Below are positions 28,049-37,493 of a stretch of 64,000 bases of DNA, one piece after another (position 1 is the stretch's first letter; each line of letters opens with the position of its first letter). Both the position numbers and the translations under genes were made by a program. The stretch lies in the NCBI RefSeq assembly GCF_902806695.1, contig NZ_CADCXN010000013.1, positions 18,892 to 82,891 of the forward strand, given 5' to 3'. The DNA is from Candidatus Methylobacter favarea. Lineage in GTDB: Bacteria; Pseudomonadota; Gammaproteobacteria; Methylococcales; Methylomonadaceae. The notes under the pieces were generated by a model. The model worked only from the letters and a program-made list of their open reading frames with translations, made no database searches and was not told the origin of the DNA.

Positions 28049-28139
28049 TTGTCGCATAGGTATGTTATTTCTTAAGGATAAGAACATTGTTGATATAACG
28101 TCGAAGAGTTGTACCGTAACTTACAATGCACAGGTTTTT

Positions 28140-28434
28140 TCATATTATAAGCAAACGATCAAAAGGATGTTTATGATAATCGGCCAATTCAGGAATGGTT
28201 TGGGCATGATAAGGTGTTATATTCAACCATTGAGAGTCTTGGGCTTCGATCTCCTCGGCAATCTTATCGAGGGCAATGCCATTTTGCCCATGCCGTATTT
28301 TATTGCCATCTCCATACCGAAACCGGGCTGACAATTGCGCCTTCGGATTGAATGCGTTCAATGGCGGGTCGGTCATTAATTTCGCTCATCAGCCAGTCGC
28401 AAACAATACCGGTATCAAGCAGCAGGCGCATCAT
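28140..28434 (-). pseudogene. frameshifted PIN-domain toxin (VapC-like) remnant
   Basis: The gene starts at ATG 28434 or 28431 with MRLLLDTGIVCDWLM, the typical opening of a PIN-domain toxin with its first acidic residue. The frame is lost after SPVSVW near 28310, where one base seems missing. It continues as MAIKYGMGKMALP in a second frame, and after a further apparent one-base loss near 28272 as LDKIAEEIEAQDSQWLNI in a third. This last part ends with the DYHKHPFDRLLI motif that carries the late PIN acid. A premature stop follows (28140) and the usual final strand is only faintly visible downstream. The remnant overlaps the antitoxin remnant upstream, as in intact type II modules. Confidence 0.75.
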
Positions 28435-28665
28435 CTGCGCCTGAAAATAAACGTTCAGTTTGAATGTTAGTTTCTGAAAAATCCCAGCCGCTGGAATAGG
28501 CAGTTTGACCTTTCCATGCACCGGGCTCATTAACCTTGGCAGCCGTATATCTTATAATTTTAGCAAGCGGCACCCCATTGCGGGCTATCAACACTTCTTC
28601 GCCTTGCTCGGCAGCGGCTATCAAACTCGCAAACGGTTTTTGGCTTCAAGCATATTTACTTGCAT
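28415..28665 (-). pseudogene. frameshifted Phd/YefM-type antitoxin remnant
   Basis: ATG at 28665 begins MQVNMLEAKNRL, the usual start of Phd-family antitoxins. The frame then shifts near 28630 (apparent loss of one base), after which IAAAEQGEEVLIARNGVPLAKIIRY and PGAWKGQ follow, both family marks, and the C terminus ETNIQTERLFSGAD, the toxin-binding type of tail. The stop at 28415 overlaps the toxin start by about 20 bases. The module can no longer work as written unless the indels are sequencing errors. Confidence 0.75.
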
Positions 28666-29011
28666 GATAATTACCCTGAGCAAGGTTAGCTAATCATAAT
28701 TATATTGATATTTTAGTGTCAATTAATATGGGAAAGGCTGCATTTGATCTGTTAGGCTTTGGAATAATTAAAAATTCTACTTACACTATGAAAAATTGAA
28801 AAACTTACTAAAGCTGATAGCCGCGAATAGACCAAATCTGCCGTCAAAATTGATGCCAAATTATTTTAATGCTATCCAATTTCTAGACAATATACTTATT
28901 TTGGGGCTACACCAATATGAGAAGCAAGGGCAAGGTTTTGGCACTTGAATAGGGCTATTTTTAAACTATGCTGAACTAGATAATAACTTCTTAAACTTTG
29001 TAGGAAAGTAA
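28666..29011. other. 346-base AT-rich intergenic region
   Basis: Very AT-rich sequence between the divergent antitoxin remnant and the interrupted unknown gene. It probably contained the antitoxin-toxin promoter. I see no repeat, RNA gene or transposase piece. An AGGAAAG ribosome site at its right end serves the gene at 29012. Confidence 0.4.
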
Positions 29012-29815
29012 ATGAGAATTCGAGATATAGACATTTACCATGGGGTCGTATTAAGACAAATCGCCGCCTATCCGACTTTCACATCTATAAATAACGCAAC
29101 AAACAGAAATGGATTTTACCAAATAAATGGAGATAAGCGCATTCTCATAAAATATTCAACAGCAGAAGCTAATGAGTGGCAATTTACCTTCTGCAATGAT
29201 GACTTTGAAGAATTAACTCACTATGAGTCTTTTATTGTTTTAGTGTGTGGTACATATACTATTTGTTTATTATCAATTGACAGTATACAAGAAATATTGG
29301 ATATGGATGATGACTCACCGAAATGGATAAGGATAACTTATATTAATGATAGTTGCATGCACGTAAGAGGACCGTTAGGTGATTTACCGGATACTATTAA
29401 ACATGATGCATTCCCCCAGGGTCTTTTCGGTGCTGTAACAGCAGAGCAAGAAGCATATGCGTGGCCGCCATTCAGCAAGCTTAATTGTTACAGCCAGCCA
29501 CCAGAACTAATTTTATCTTCTAAGAATAGGATGCTAGACCTTGCCGATAATTTGACAGATGAAGTGAACTTTGAAGAGGATGCGATAGTTTATTTAGGAT
29601 TATCAACGATAAGCCATCTTTGGGATGCTTGGACTGAGGAGAATTTAATAATAATCGAAAATCTAATCAGGTATGACTTAGAATTTGATGGCTTCAATGT
29701 TGAAATTGAACGTGTTACAGACCAAGGTATGCTGTGCGATCAAGAATTTTTATGGGAACTGAATATTTCTACTGCGTTAGAAAACGAAGCAGAGGAGGAT
29801 GAAAACGATGATTAA
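29012..29815 (+). pseudogene. 5' part of an unknown gene, ended by one in-frame stop
   Basis: 267 residues of unrecognised function, preceded by a good AGGAAAG ribosome site. The first 90 residues look beta-rich, with the pattern ILIKYSTAEANEWQFTF followed by a TYTICLLSIDSI segment. The rest is acidic and ends in ENEAEEDENDD before a TAA at 29813-29815. The next open frame is in exactly the same phase and continues the acidic linker without any gap (EEVREVTAAFPTLVLS), so the two parts read as one gene of about 420 codons with a single stop. Base composition is more AT-rich than the flanking core genes, which suggests transfer. Function is unknown; I see no nuclease, methylase or toxin motif. 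Confidence 0.7.
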
Positions 29816-30277
29816 GAAGAGGTAAGAGAAGTAACAGCAGCATTCCCAACATTGGTATTATCAAGAGGAAATTCTCTTTGTTCTATCGAGATTGACGTTG
29901 ACGCTCTGTCACAAGATGAAAATTACCACTATGAGAACTGGCAATATGGGAGCTATGATGATTTTATAAAGAGTATAACAGCAAGATGGGTAAGAGAAAA
30001 TCGTTTTCAAAAAACAGGCACAATATGGGCTTGGGGGACGCCAAGCGTTAACTTTCATCATCAAAGTTATTCTGTATATTATGCAGTGTTAGGGATGCCA
30101 AAAGAGTTCAGAAAATACTTAGACCAAGAAGTTGCCGTGTTAGGAAAATATGTGCGTGCTCGTTCCGACTATGTGATCCCAAACTACGCGAACGGGTGGA
30201 GCGCAAGATGTCATATACAAGATGGTAAAGCTTGGGAAGTACTCGATACAGCATCATGGAAAGAAATCAACGTCTAA
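29816..30277 (+). pseudogene. 3' part of the interrupted unknown gene
   Basis: About 153 codons in frame with the part upstream. A TTG at 29852 could start a 141-residue protein, but no ribosome site precedes it. The region holds aromatic-rich segments (YHYENWQYGSYDDF, TIWAWGTPSVNFHHQS, YANGWSARCHI) that suggest a compact globular domain and not a disordered tail. No family is recognised. The simplest reading is the C-terminal domain of the protein begun at 29012, cut off by a nonsense change; translational readthrough or a real two-gene arrangement are less likely options. Confidence 0.65.
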
Positions 30278-30533
30278 AAGGAGCGGCATTCCTACTGCCC
30301 AAAAACCTCGGCAAGCTAAGTCATTATTTTTTCAAAAATATTTAAATGACCGGAATGGGCTAAGCTTCTACCTGCCCGAGCAAGGCCTGATGTTTTTCAT
30401 CTATAGCGATCACATATATTTTCCCCCTCTAAGATCCGGGCCGTTAAAGACAGATAATTAGCCCTTCGTTAAAAATTATAGGGGGCTTCATCAAGAGCTT
30501 GCAGAGAGCAGCCAGTCTAGTTAAGCCGTTGCC

Positions 30534-32426
30534 TCACACTATATCGGCCAAATTACCCTTGGCTTCCAGCCACATTTTCCTGTCCAGGGAGCGTTTTTTG
30601 GCCAGCAATAAATCAAGCTGTCCGCCAGTGTCGTCATTTTCGCTTACCGTTAGCTGAACCAGCCGCCGGGTGTCAGGATTCATCGTGGTTTCCCGAAGCT
30701 GGCCGGGATTCATTTCGCCCAGGCCTTTAAAGCGCTGGACATTGATCTGGCCTTTGAGTTTTTCGGCTTTAATCCGATCCAGAACGCCTTGGCGTTCGGA
30801 TTCATCCAGGGCGTAAAACACGCGCTTGCCGACATCGATTCTATATAACGGCGGCATCGCGACAAAGACATGGCCAGCTGCGACCAGGGCGTTAAAGTGC
30901 TGGTAAAACAGGGCGCAGATCAGGGTAGCAATGTGGTTGCCGTCAGAATCGGCGTCCGCCAGAATGCATACCTTGCCGTAGCGCAGGTTCTGCAGATTGC
31001 AGGAGCCGGGTTCAATGCCCAAAGCGACAGCGATATCGTGGACTTCCTGTGAAGCCATCACCTGATCGGATTCGACCTCCCAGGTATTAAGAATCTTGCC
31101 GCGCAGCGGCATAATCGCCTGAAAATCCCGCTCCCGCGCCTGTTTCGCCGAACCGCCGGCCGAGTCGCCTTCGACCAGGAATAATTCAGTCCGGCCGATA
31201 TCCTGTGCCGAGCAGTCCGCCAGTTTACCCGGCAGGGCGGGGCCTGAAGTGATTTTCTTGCGGATGATCTTTTTATTGGAGCGCAGCCGGTTTTGTGCAC
31301 TGGAGATGATAATCTCGGCGATTTTCTCGCCTTCGGACGGGTTCTGGTTTAACCACAGACTGAAGCTGTCCTTGGCGACGCCCGAGACAAACGCCACACA
31401 CTCGCGCGAACTCAGGCGCTCTTTGGTCTGGCCGGAAAACTGCGGCTCCTCCAGTTTAACCGACAGCACGAAATGGCAGTTTTCCCAGACATCTTCCGGG
31501 GCGACCTTGACGCCGCGCGGCAGGATATTCCTAATATCGCAAAACTCCCGCATGGCTTCCGTCAAACCGGCGCGCAAGCCGTTGACATGGGTTCCGCCCT
31601 GCGCGGTCGGCACGAGGTTAACATAACTTTCGGTCAGTATTTCAGGTGGATTTTCCAGGGCCCAGACTATGCCCCATTCGACCGCCTCATGATCAGCAGA
31701 CATCTTGCCCATAAACGGTTGTGCCGGGTAAAACTCGATATCGCCTATGCGATCCAGCAAATATTCTTTAAGGCCGTCCTGGTAGCACCAGACATAGTCT
31801 TCATCCGTCGGCTCGACTTTCAGGCTAATCTTCAAGCCGGGGCATAAAACCGCCTTGGCGCGCAAGACATGTTTTAGCTTTGGAACCGAAATTTTATTGG
31901 AATCGAAATATTTTTCATTCGGCCAGAACCGTATTGCCGTGCCGGTATTGTTCCGGCCTACCGAGCCGGTTTCAGCCAATTCGGTTTGCTTGTCGCCATC
32001 GGCAAATTCCATATGGTAGATCCTGCCGTTTCTTTTGACATCTATGTCCAGCTTTGACGATAAGGCATTAACGACAGACACGCCCACGCCATGCAGACCG
32101 CCGGAAAACTGGTAGTTTTTATTGGAAAATTTCCCGCCCGCATGCAGTTGGGTCAGAATCACCTCAACGCCGGGAATACCTTGCTCCGGATGCATATCAA
32201 CCGGCATGCCGCGGCCGTTGTCGCTAACCAGCACGGAGCCGTCCTTATATAAAATGACCTCAATGCTATCCGCATGACCGGCTATCGCTTCATCAACGCT
32301 GTTGTCAACGACTTCCTGTACCAGATGATTGGGCCGGGTGGTATCGGTATACATGCCCGGACGTTTTCGAACCGGCTCAAGCCCGCTTAAAACCTCTATC
32401 GCCGCGGCGTTATATTCATTTCTCAT
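30534..32426 (-). CDS. parE: DNA topoisomerase IV subunit B
   Basis: ParE is the ATPase subunit of topoisomerase IV. The 630 residues match the short ParE type rather than GyrB. Visible are the GHKL ATP site (EVVDNSVDEAIAG near residue 38, VSDNGRGMPVD near residue 68, GGLHGVGVSVVNALS near residue 109) and the TOPRIM domain with LVEGDSAGGSAKQAR near residue 411 and LADADSDGNHI near residue 490. The C terminus has the QRFKGLGEMNP motif. It is on the same strand as parC but separated from it by the accessory patch at 28-30.3 kb. Confidence 0.96.
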   Translation of the reverse strand: MRNEYNAAAIEVLSGLEPVRKRPGMYTDTTRPNHLVQEVVDNSVDEAIAGHADSIEVILYKDGSVLVSDNGRGMPVDMHPEQGIPGVEVILTQLHAGGKFSNKNYQFSGGLHGVGVSVVNALSSKLDIDVKRNGRIYHMEFADGDKQTELAETGSVGRNNTGTAIRFWPNEKYFDSNKISVPKLKHVLRAKAVLCPGLKISLKVEPTDEDYVWCYQDGLKEYLLDRIGDIEFYPAQPFMGKMSADHEAVEWGIVWALENPPEILTESYVNLVPTAQGGTHVNGLRAGLTEAMREFCDIRNILPRGVKVAPEDVWENCHFVLSVKLEEPQFSGQTKERLSSRECVAFVSGVAKDSFSLWLNQNPSEGEKIAEIIISSAQNRLRSNKKIIRKKITSGPALPGKLADCSAQDIGRTELFLVEGDSAGGSAKQARERDFQAIMPLRGKILNTWEVESDQVMASQEVHDIAVALGIEPGSCNLQNLRYGKVCILADADSDGNHIATLICALFYQHFNALVAAGHVFVAMPPLYRIDVGKRVFYALDESERQGVLDRIKAEKLKGQINVQRFKGLGEMNPGQLRETTMNPDTRRLVQLTVSENDDTGGQLDLLLAKKRSLDRKMWLEAKGNLADIV

Positions 32427-33007
32427 ACTTCTTGGTTACTCACAATCCACTTTATAGCCCTGGTTCATAGCCCGAGCGGGTAAACTCATCATCGTATCAT
32501 TAAAGTATTTTTATCTGCATAGTGTAGATAAAAATATAGCCACGAGTTTGAAGCAGAGAAGATATTATCGAGGAGCGCGTTGTTGCTTAGATAAAACCTG
32601 GATGAGCGGACAGCGGTAAGTCAGAAAATAAGCCAATGTAATTGATTGCTTGGCTTTCAGAGAGGAAAGAATGCGCTCAAACCTGCTTATTAACAGCGCA
32701 GGTACCGGAAAGATGCTAAAGAGTTGAGCCATATTTTAGGATGGAGAATGGCGAACAGGCGATTCAGAGCCTGGCGTGAGCGCAGGCTATAAGGAACGGC
32801 CGGGACACATCTGGCATTAGTGGTCGCGTGCAATTGCCATTTATGGCCTGGTGCCAAAAACCGGCTTTCGCAAAAATTGCGACTTCCCACAGTTTGAAAT
32901 TGCTCAGAGGAACCTGAACTGGACAGGTTATACTGTATTCTGAACGTTTTAAAATACCTGACAAAGAAGCACTTCTACAGTAATTTAATGAAAAACGCCC
33001 AAGCGGA
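32427..33007. other. 581-base intergenic region, nothing recognised
   Basis: Non-coding stretch between the divergent parE and nspC genes. Two short minus-strand frames (32690-32890 and 32764-32964) encode nothing recognisable. No tRNA, riboswitch or mobile-element end was found. Its length is unusual between core genes and it may be decayed sequence. Confidence 0.4.
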
Positions 33008-34153
33008 ATGGATTTTCAATTCATAAAAGACAGCATTTCTTCCTCGCCCGCGTTTGTTCTGGATGCAGAGGAGATTATTAACAGCTTGAAAGTTTTGAAT
33101 ATTTTACGCCACCAATGTGGCTGCAAGATCTTATATTCAATCAAGTCATTACCTTTATCCTCGGTTCTGGACATAGCAAAACCCTTGGTTGACGGCTTTT
33201 CGGTCAGCTCTTTATTTGAAGCGCGGCTGGCAGATGAGATTTTAGCGGGGCAGGGCGGCATTCATTTAACGACACCAGGCCTAAGGCCGGATGAATGGGA
33301 TGAGATGGCGCCTTTGCTTACCCATATCAGTTTCAATTCGCTAACACAATATCAGCGCTTTGCTTTCAAATCCAGGGCGCGCGCATCCATTGGTCTACGG
33401 GTTAATCCCAAGCTGTCCTGGGTTAATGATGATCGGTTTGATCCGTGCCGGCAGTATTCCAAACTGGGTGTGAGTATCGATGAATTATGGCAATCGTCAT
33501 GCCTGGATCAAATTAAAGGACTGCATATTCATAACATTTTTGCAGCAACCGATTTTACGCCGCTGATTAAAACCATTGACAAGCTTCGCGGTTATTTTGG
33601 CAAAAGCCTGGCGCAGCTTGACTGGCTGAATCTGGGCGGCGGTTATTTGTTTAATGTGATTAATGACCACAGTCCATTTATTGATCTGGTTAAAAAACTG
33701 AAAGATGATTTTAAGCTTGAAGTTTATATTGAGCCGGGTAAAGCAGTCGTTGGCAATGCCGGCTATTTAGTGAGCACGGTTATTGATGAGTTTACCAGCG
33801 ACGGTAAAAGGGTTGCGATACTGGATACATCGGTCAATCATAATCCCGAAGTATTTGAGTATCAGCGCCGGCCTGAATTACATGAGCAGGACTCAAACGG
33901 GCGCTATTCGGCTATTTTGGCAGGCTGTACATGCCTGGCCGGCGACGTATTTGGCGAATATCGTTTCACCGAACCCTTGCAGGCAGGCGACAGACTGGTC
34001 TTTAAAAATGTCGGCGCCTACAGCCTGATTAAAGCCAACCGGTTTAACGGCTATAACCTGCCCGCCATCCATGTATATAAGTCGGCACAGATAAAAAAAA
34101 TCAGACACTATGATTATTACGATTATCGCCGGCAATGGGTGCTGGATGAATGA
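33008..34153 (+). CDS. nspC: carboxynorspermidine decarboxylase-type enzyme
   Basis: A PLP-dependent alanine-racemase-fold decarboxylase of 381 residues, which fits the carboxy(nor)spermidine decarboxylase family. Lys46 in LYSIKSLPL should bind PLP. Other family marks are GFSVSSLFEARLA near residue 62, ISFNSLTQYQRF near residue 107, GLRVNPKLSW and FDPCRQYSKLGV near residues 129-152, GLHIHNIF, and LNLGGGYLFN near residue 207. It should produce norspermidine or spermidine by decarboxylation. The partner carboxynorspermidine dehydrogenase is not adjacent. The start is an ATG at 33008 with GCGG shortly before it. Confidence 0.87.
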   Translation: MDFQFIKDSISSSPAFVLDAEEIINSLKVLNILRHQCGCKILYSIKSLPLSSVLDIAKPLVDGFSVSSLFEARLADEILAGQGGIHLTTPGLRPDEWDEMAPLLTHISFNSLTQYQRFAFKSRARASIGLRVNPKLSWVNDDRFDPCRQYSKLGVSIDELWQSSCLDQIKGLHIHNIFAATDFTPLIKTIDKLRGYFGKSLAQLDWLNLGGGYLFNVINDHSPFIDLVKKLKDDFKLEVYIEPGKAVVGNAGYLVSTVIDEFTSDGKRVAILDTSVNHNPEVFEYQRRPELHEQDSNGRYSAILAGCTCLAGDVFGEYRFTEPLQAGDRLVFKNVGAYSLIKANRFNGYNLPAIHVYKSAQIKKIRHYDYYDYRRQWVLDE

Positions 34154-34210
34154 GTGTTGACAGGTAAGATATTCCGATCGGCTAGCGATTCAAAAAAGCA
34201 GGAGTTCAAA

Positions 34211-35206
34211 ATGAAAGCAATACTAATGACGGCTACGGGCGATCCTGATGTTTTAAAGCTTCAGGATATTAAAGAACCTGAGATTTCTATGCCCGCGCAG
34301 ATCAATGTCCAGCTGAAGGCGGCCGGCGTTAATCCAGTCGATACCAAGATCAGGCGGAATGGCTTGTTTTATGAAAGTGCCTTGCCTGCTGTATTGGGTT
34401 GTGATGGCGCCGGTATAGTTACCGAGGTGGGCAGTTCAGTCAAACAATTTAAAGCCGGTGACAAGGTCTGGTTTTGTCATGGCGGCTTGGGGCAAGAACA
34501 GGGAAATTACGCAGAATATAATGTGATTGATGCGCGTTGGGCCAGCTTGATGCCCGAGACATTTTCATTTGTGGAGGCAGCCGCCGCTCCTCTGGTGTTA
34601 ATTACTGCCTGGGGCGCTTTGTTTGACCGCGGCGGCTTGCAGAAAGGGCAGACCGTGCTCATCCATGCCGGCGCCGGGGGAGTCGGTCATATGGCGATAC
34701 AACTGGCAAAATTAAAAGGAGCCAGAGTAATTACTACGGTGAGTTCGGTGCAAAAAGCCGAATTTGTTAAAAGCCTGGGCGCTGATGAGGCAATTATTTA
34801 TACCCAAAACGGTTTTGCCGATGCGGTAAACAATCTTACCGGAAGCAAAGGCGCTGATCTGGTTTTCGATACGGTAGGCGCAGCTGTATTTAAGGAGAGT
34901 ATTGCAGTAACTGCCCATTTTGGCCGACTGGTCACTTTGCTGGATCCGGGGGAGTTGAGCCTGAGCGAAGCCAGAATGCGAAATTTATTGATTGGCTTCG
35001 AACTGATGTTAACGCCGATGCTCAGAGATTTACCTGAAGCAAGAGACAGGCATGTAGAAATTTTAAATCAATGTGCACAATACGCTGATAAAGGGCTATT
35101 AAAACCATATATCAGTAAACATCTGTCGCTGGAAGATTCCGCTGAAGCGCACAGGTTGATTGAAACCGGGCATACGACTGGAAAAATCGTTTTATCTTCA
35201 GAATGA
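34211..35206 (+). CDS. zinc-independent quinone oxidoreductase / MDR-family dehydrogenase
   Basis: A 331-residue medium-chain dehydrogenase/reductase of the quinone oxidoreductase (zeta-crystallin) group. It has the LGCDGAGIVTEVG segment near residue 61 and the nucleotide loop HAGAGGVGHMAIQLAKLKGA near residue 152. The cysteine and histidine ligands of a catalytic zinc are not present at the usual places. It should reduce quinones or enals with NADPH. I chose the ATG at 34211, preceded by AGGAG, over a GTG at 34154. It lies 57 bases after nspC on the same strand. Confidence 0.88.
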   Translation: MKAILMTATGDPDVLKLQDIKEPEISMPAQINVQLKAAGVNPVDTKIRRNGLFYESALPAVLGCDGAGIVTEVGSSVKQFKAGDKVWFCHGGLGQEQGNYAEYNVIDARWASLMPETFSFVEAAAAPLVLITAWGALFDRGGLQKGQTVLIHAGAGGVGHMAIQLAKLKGARVITTVSSVQKAEFVKSLGADEAIIYTQNGFADAVNNLTGSKGADLVFDTVGAAVFKESIAVTAHFGRLVTLLDPGELSLSEARMRNLLIGFELMLTPMLRDLPEARDRHVEILNQCAQYADKGLLKPYISKHLSLEDSAEAHRLIETGHTTGKIVLSSE

Positions 35207-35678
35207 AGCCGCTTTAAAAAATATTCTCTGTACATGATAAAGATTAAGGGGGGGTTGACGGTCATCGGCAATACGCCATTACCGATACATGGCGGGTTTC
35301 CTGAAGCAGGCAGACCCCTCAAGGGTTTTGTCCCAGTGGCCACTGGCAACCCTGCCCGTGCACCAGGCGCAGAGGCTGAGATTAACCCGGCATCGGCCTA
35401 ATCGCCCCGGTTGCGGCAGTGGCCCCAGGCCGCCTGGCTTCAGCGCAGCCAAGCCACGTTCCACCTAAGTTTTATGGTCCCGGCCTAACAGCTGATACTG
35501 GTATTTTCAATGCGCATAAAAAACACGCTTTTTGTTCAAAAGCCAGCCCATCCATTTCGCGCCGCTAACTCCGGCTCAGCCGGCAGACTCTTGAGTCAGT
35601 TTTTGCCCTACCGTCTGATGAAGCGCTTTAAGCTTTAATAGGGCAATGCGCTCCCGGTGCTTGGACCAGAGCATTTAT
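35207..35678. other. 472-base region before the IS630 relic
   Basis: GC-richer, non-coding sequence between the oxidoreductase stop and the transposase remnant. Frames such as 35279-35464 (minus) have biased proline/glycine-rich composition and no family resemblance. It is probably mobile-element or intergenic debris; I could not identify an inverted-repeat end for the neighbouring IS630 relic. Confidence 0.35.
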
Positions 35679-36566
35679 CTATGACGTAGAAACATAACCC
35701 GAATGCCTGAAGAGATTGAGGCATTCATCAGCCTGAAACTTATCCATTAGTTTAGCAATGAGCTGCCAAAACTTATTGTAAGTGCGCTCCGCAGCCTTGC
35801 GCAGGAGCGCCTTCAGCTTGGCAAAGACCGGCTCGATCGGATTCAGGTCAGGACTATAGGGCGGCAGGTATTTGATCGTTGCCGCATGCGCCTCAATAAT
35901 GTCCTGGACTGGCCCCAGTTGGGAGCACAGATAGTCATTGAAGGCTTCGCCCGTCATGGCCTGGTTAAGGCACCCGGGGGCCGTAAGCCGGTCGGCACGC
36001 AAGCGGGCAATAAAGGTCATGGTTTGCCAATGACCTGCCGGTGCGGTATCCCGGCAGCGAGCACCGCCTAAGGCCCGTCCATAGCGACAGATCAGGTCCG
36101 TAGATACGCCCGTTTCATCCAGAAACACCCGTTTCGACATAGCACAGGTTTGTTGCCAGGCTTGCCAGTGCTCTCGGGCTATAGCGACATCCTCGCGCTG
36201 CTGTTCACTGGCGACCAGCGTTTTTTATAACGATAGACCAGTTGGTACCGGATAAACTTAGCAATGGCCGAAATCGAAACACTCACCGCCTGTTCTTGTT
36301 CCAGCCAGCTCTGCAGGTTATTCAGCGTCATCGCCGGGTGGTTCTCTAGCTGCTCCCTGAGGGCGGTTCATACGGTTCCAGCCGCGAGCGTCTGTAGCCG
36401 CCAAAGGGCTTGCCTTGAACGGCTCCGGTTCCACGCCGCAAGGCGCGCATTTGGCAGACAAAGGCCTGGCTGACCTTGTATTGCAAAGCCACGGCCCGCA
36501 CGGTGTTGCCTGCGGCAACCGCTTCGGCCACGGGCTGCGTAAATCTTCTGAATAAGGCTTGGGCAT
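35679..36566 (-). mobile_element. decayed IS630-family transposase
   Basis: A whole-length but dead IS630-type transposase. It starts at 36566 with MPKPYSEDLR. It then shifts frame into the helix-turn-helix part (AVAAGNTVRAVALQYKVSQ), shifts again before LREQLENHPAMTLNNL, and shifts a third time after YRYKK to reach ASEQQREDVAIAREHW and the DDE domain from 36140 onward (VFLDETG with the first Asp, LPPYSPDLNPIE with the last Glu). In the DDE part the usual stretch with the second catalytic Asp is missing between QLGPVQ and DIIEAHAATIKY, so about 20 residues appear deleted. No clear terminal inverted repeats were found. Confidence 0.82.
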
Positions 36567-36729
36567 GATGAAAACTTGCTCATAGCGTTTAACACGAGGT
36601 TAGTTTATATATGTTATATCTATGCAATAACTGCTCTAGAAGCAGCTTGGGGCCCCCCTTAAGAATTTAACCTTGTGCCGTAGATCACTTCTGTCTCACT
36701 TCTGATGCCAGCTTAGAAGGTAGCGGCGT

Positions 36730-37000
36730 TTGTCACGAACAGGCTGCGCTAGCCTTGAGCGACGCGGGCGTCACATCTCGATGGTTAAGCCGGAGCAAAT
36801 GACAGACTTCGGCCGCAGCTTGGTTATTCTTACCAAGACCAACGGCCTCGGCTGTTTGATGTTAGCCCGATCGCGCCTTGCTCAGCCCCGGCCTTGGCAA
36901 CCGCCCGCCTGTAAAGCGCGGCTATTGCAGGCTCTGCTGTTTTGCCGCGAAGCCATTGCCCAGAATTTACAACGCGAGCGTAACCGCCTGGAAAAAAACG
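36730..37000 (+). mobile_element. IS110-family transposase fragment
   Basis: The plus-strand frame from 36730 contains the middle of the IS110 DEDD domain and the segment after it: ISMVKPEQMTDFGRSLVIL, then KTNGLGCLMLARSRLAQPRPWQPP and QALLFCREAIAQNLQRERN. The N-terminal catalytic Asp region and the whole C-terminal domain are absent. The fragment ends near 37000, about 60 bases from a glycosyltransferase remnant on the other strand. Confidence 0.72.
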
Positions 37001-37064
37001 GTTCAAATCGATACCATTATGAATTACTCGGCAGGGTTACTGGGATAACAAGGCGCTATTTTTT

Positions 37065-37400
37065 TTTCACAATCGGCAAGCCAGTGACTGGGAGTAATTA
37101 GATGAAAAGTTTTGCCAGTCCATGCCTTGCGTTTACGAGGCCAGACCCAGGCCCAGGTCCAGCCCGGAATACTCATCAGGTCGATTATCGTCGAAGTATC
37201 CTTAGCGATATCGGCAAGAGGACTGTAAGTCGTTGTGATGCTCGGCACCGCTAAATGGCCTCATCTCACGCTTCGTGCAATAAATGGACTTTCTTTATCC
37301 GACCGATTTCTTCTATCTAAATCATTTTATCGCCAAACCAATGCAAGTTTACGAGGTCAACGTCACTCTTGTTTATCCAGTCCGCAAGAAAAGTAGTTCA
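37065..37400 (-). pseudogene. decayed GT4 glycosyltransferase, paralogue of the adjacent gene
   Basis: Minus-strand translation gives, in order, ADWINKSDVDLVNLHWFGDKM, a stop, IEEIGRIKK, then in another frame MRPFSGAEHH, then WPRKRKAWTGKTFHLI and TPSHWLADC. These line up, in the same order, with ALNADLLHIHW, LKKPLVW, MWAFCGAEHY, WQRKRKNWKQPLHIV and TPSRWLADC of the intact GT4 gene at 37494-38729. So this is the middle third of a second, related glycosyltransferase carrying several stops and frameshifts. Both ends are missing; the 3' side abuts the IS110 fragment. It lies directly downstream of the intact gene in the same orientation. Confidence 0.75.
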
Positions 37401-37493
37401 GAAACTTAGCAATGACAGTAACTTTGCGTAGTCCCTTTAAGCTTCATGGATTCAATCAAGGTAATTTTCAAAAAATACCCGGCAATCCCATAA

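Noticed and set aside
30222..30461. 79-codon frame downstream of the interrupted gene
   Set aside because: It overlaps the end of that gene in another frame and shows no domain; the rest of 30278-30533 is unremarkable.
35279..35464. Proline/glycine-rich minus-strand frame
   Set aside because: High GC gives chance open frames here; no homology pattern.
36730..37101. 123-codon plus-strand open frame as a gene
   Set aside because: Its middle is an IS110 transposase segment and its ends have no family resemblance; it runs into the antisense of the glycosyltransferase remnant.
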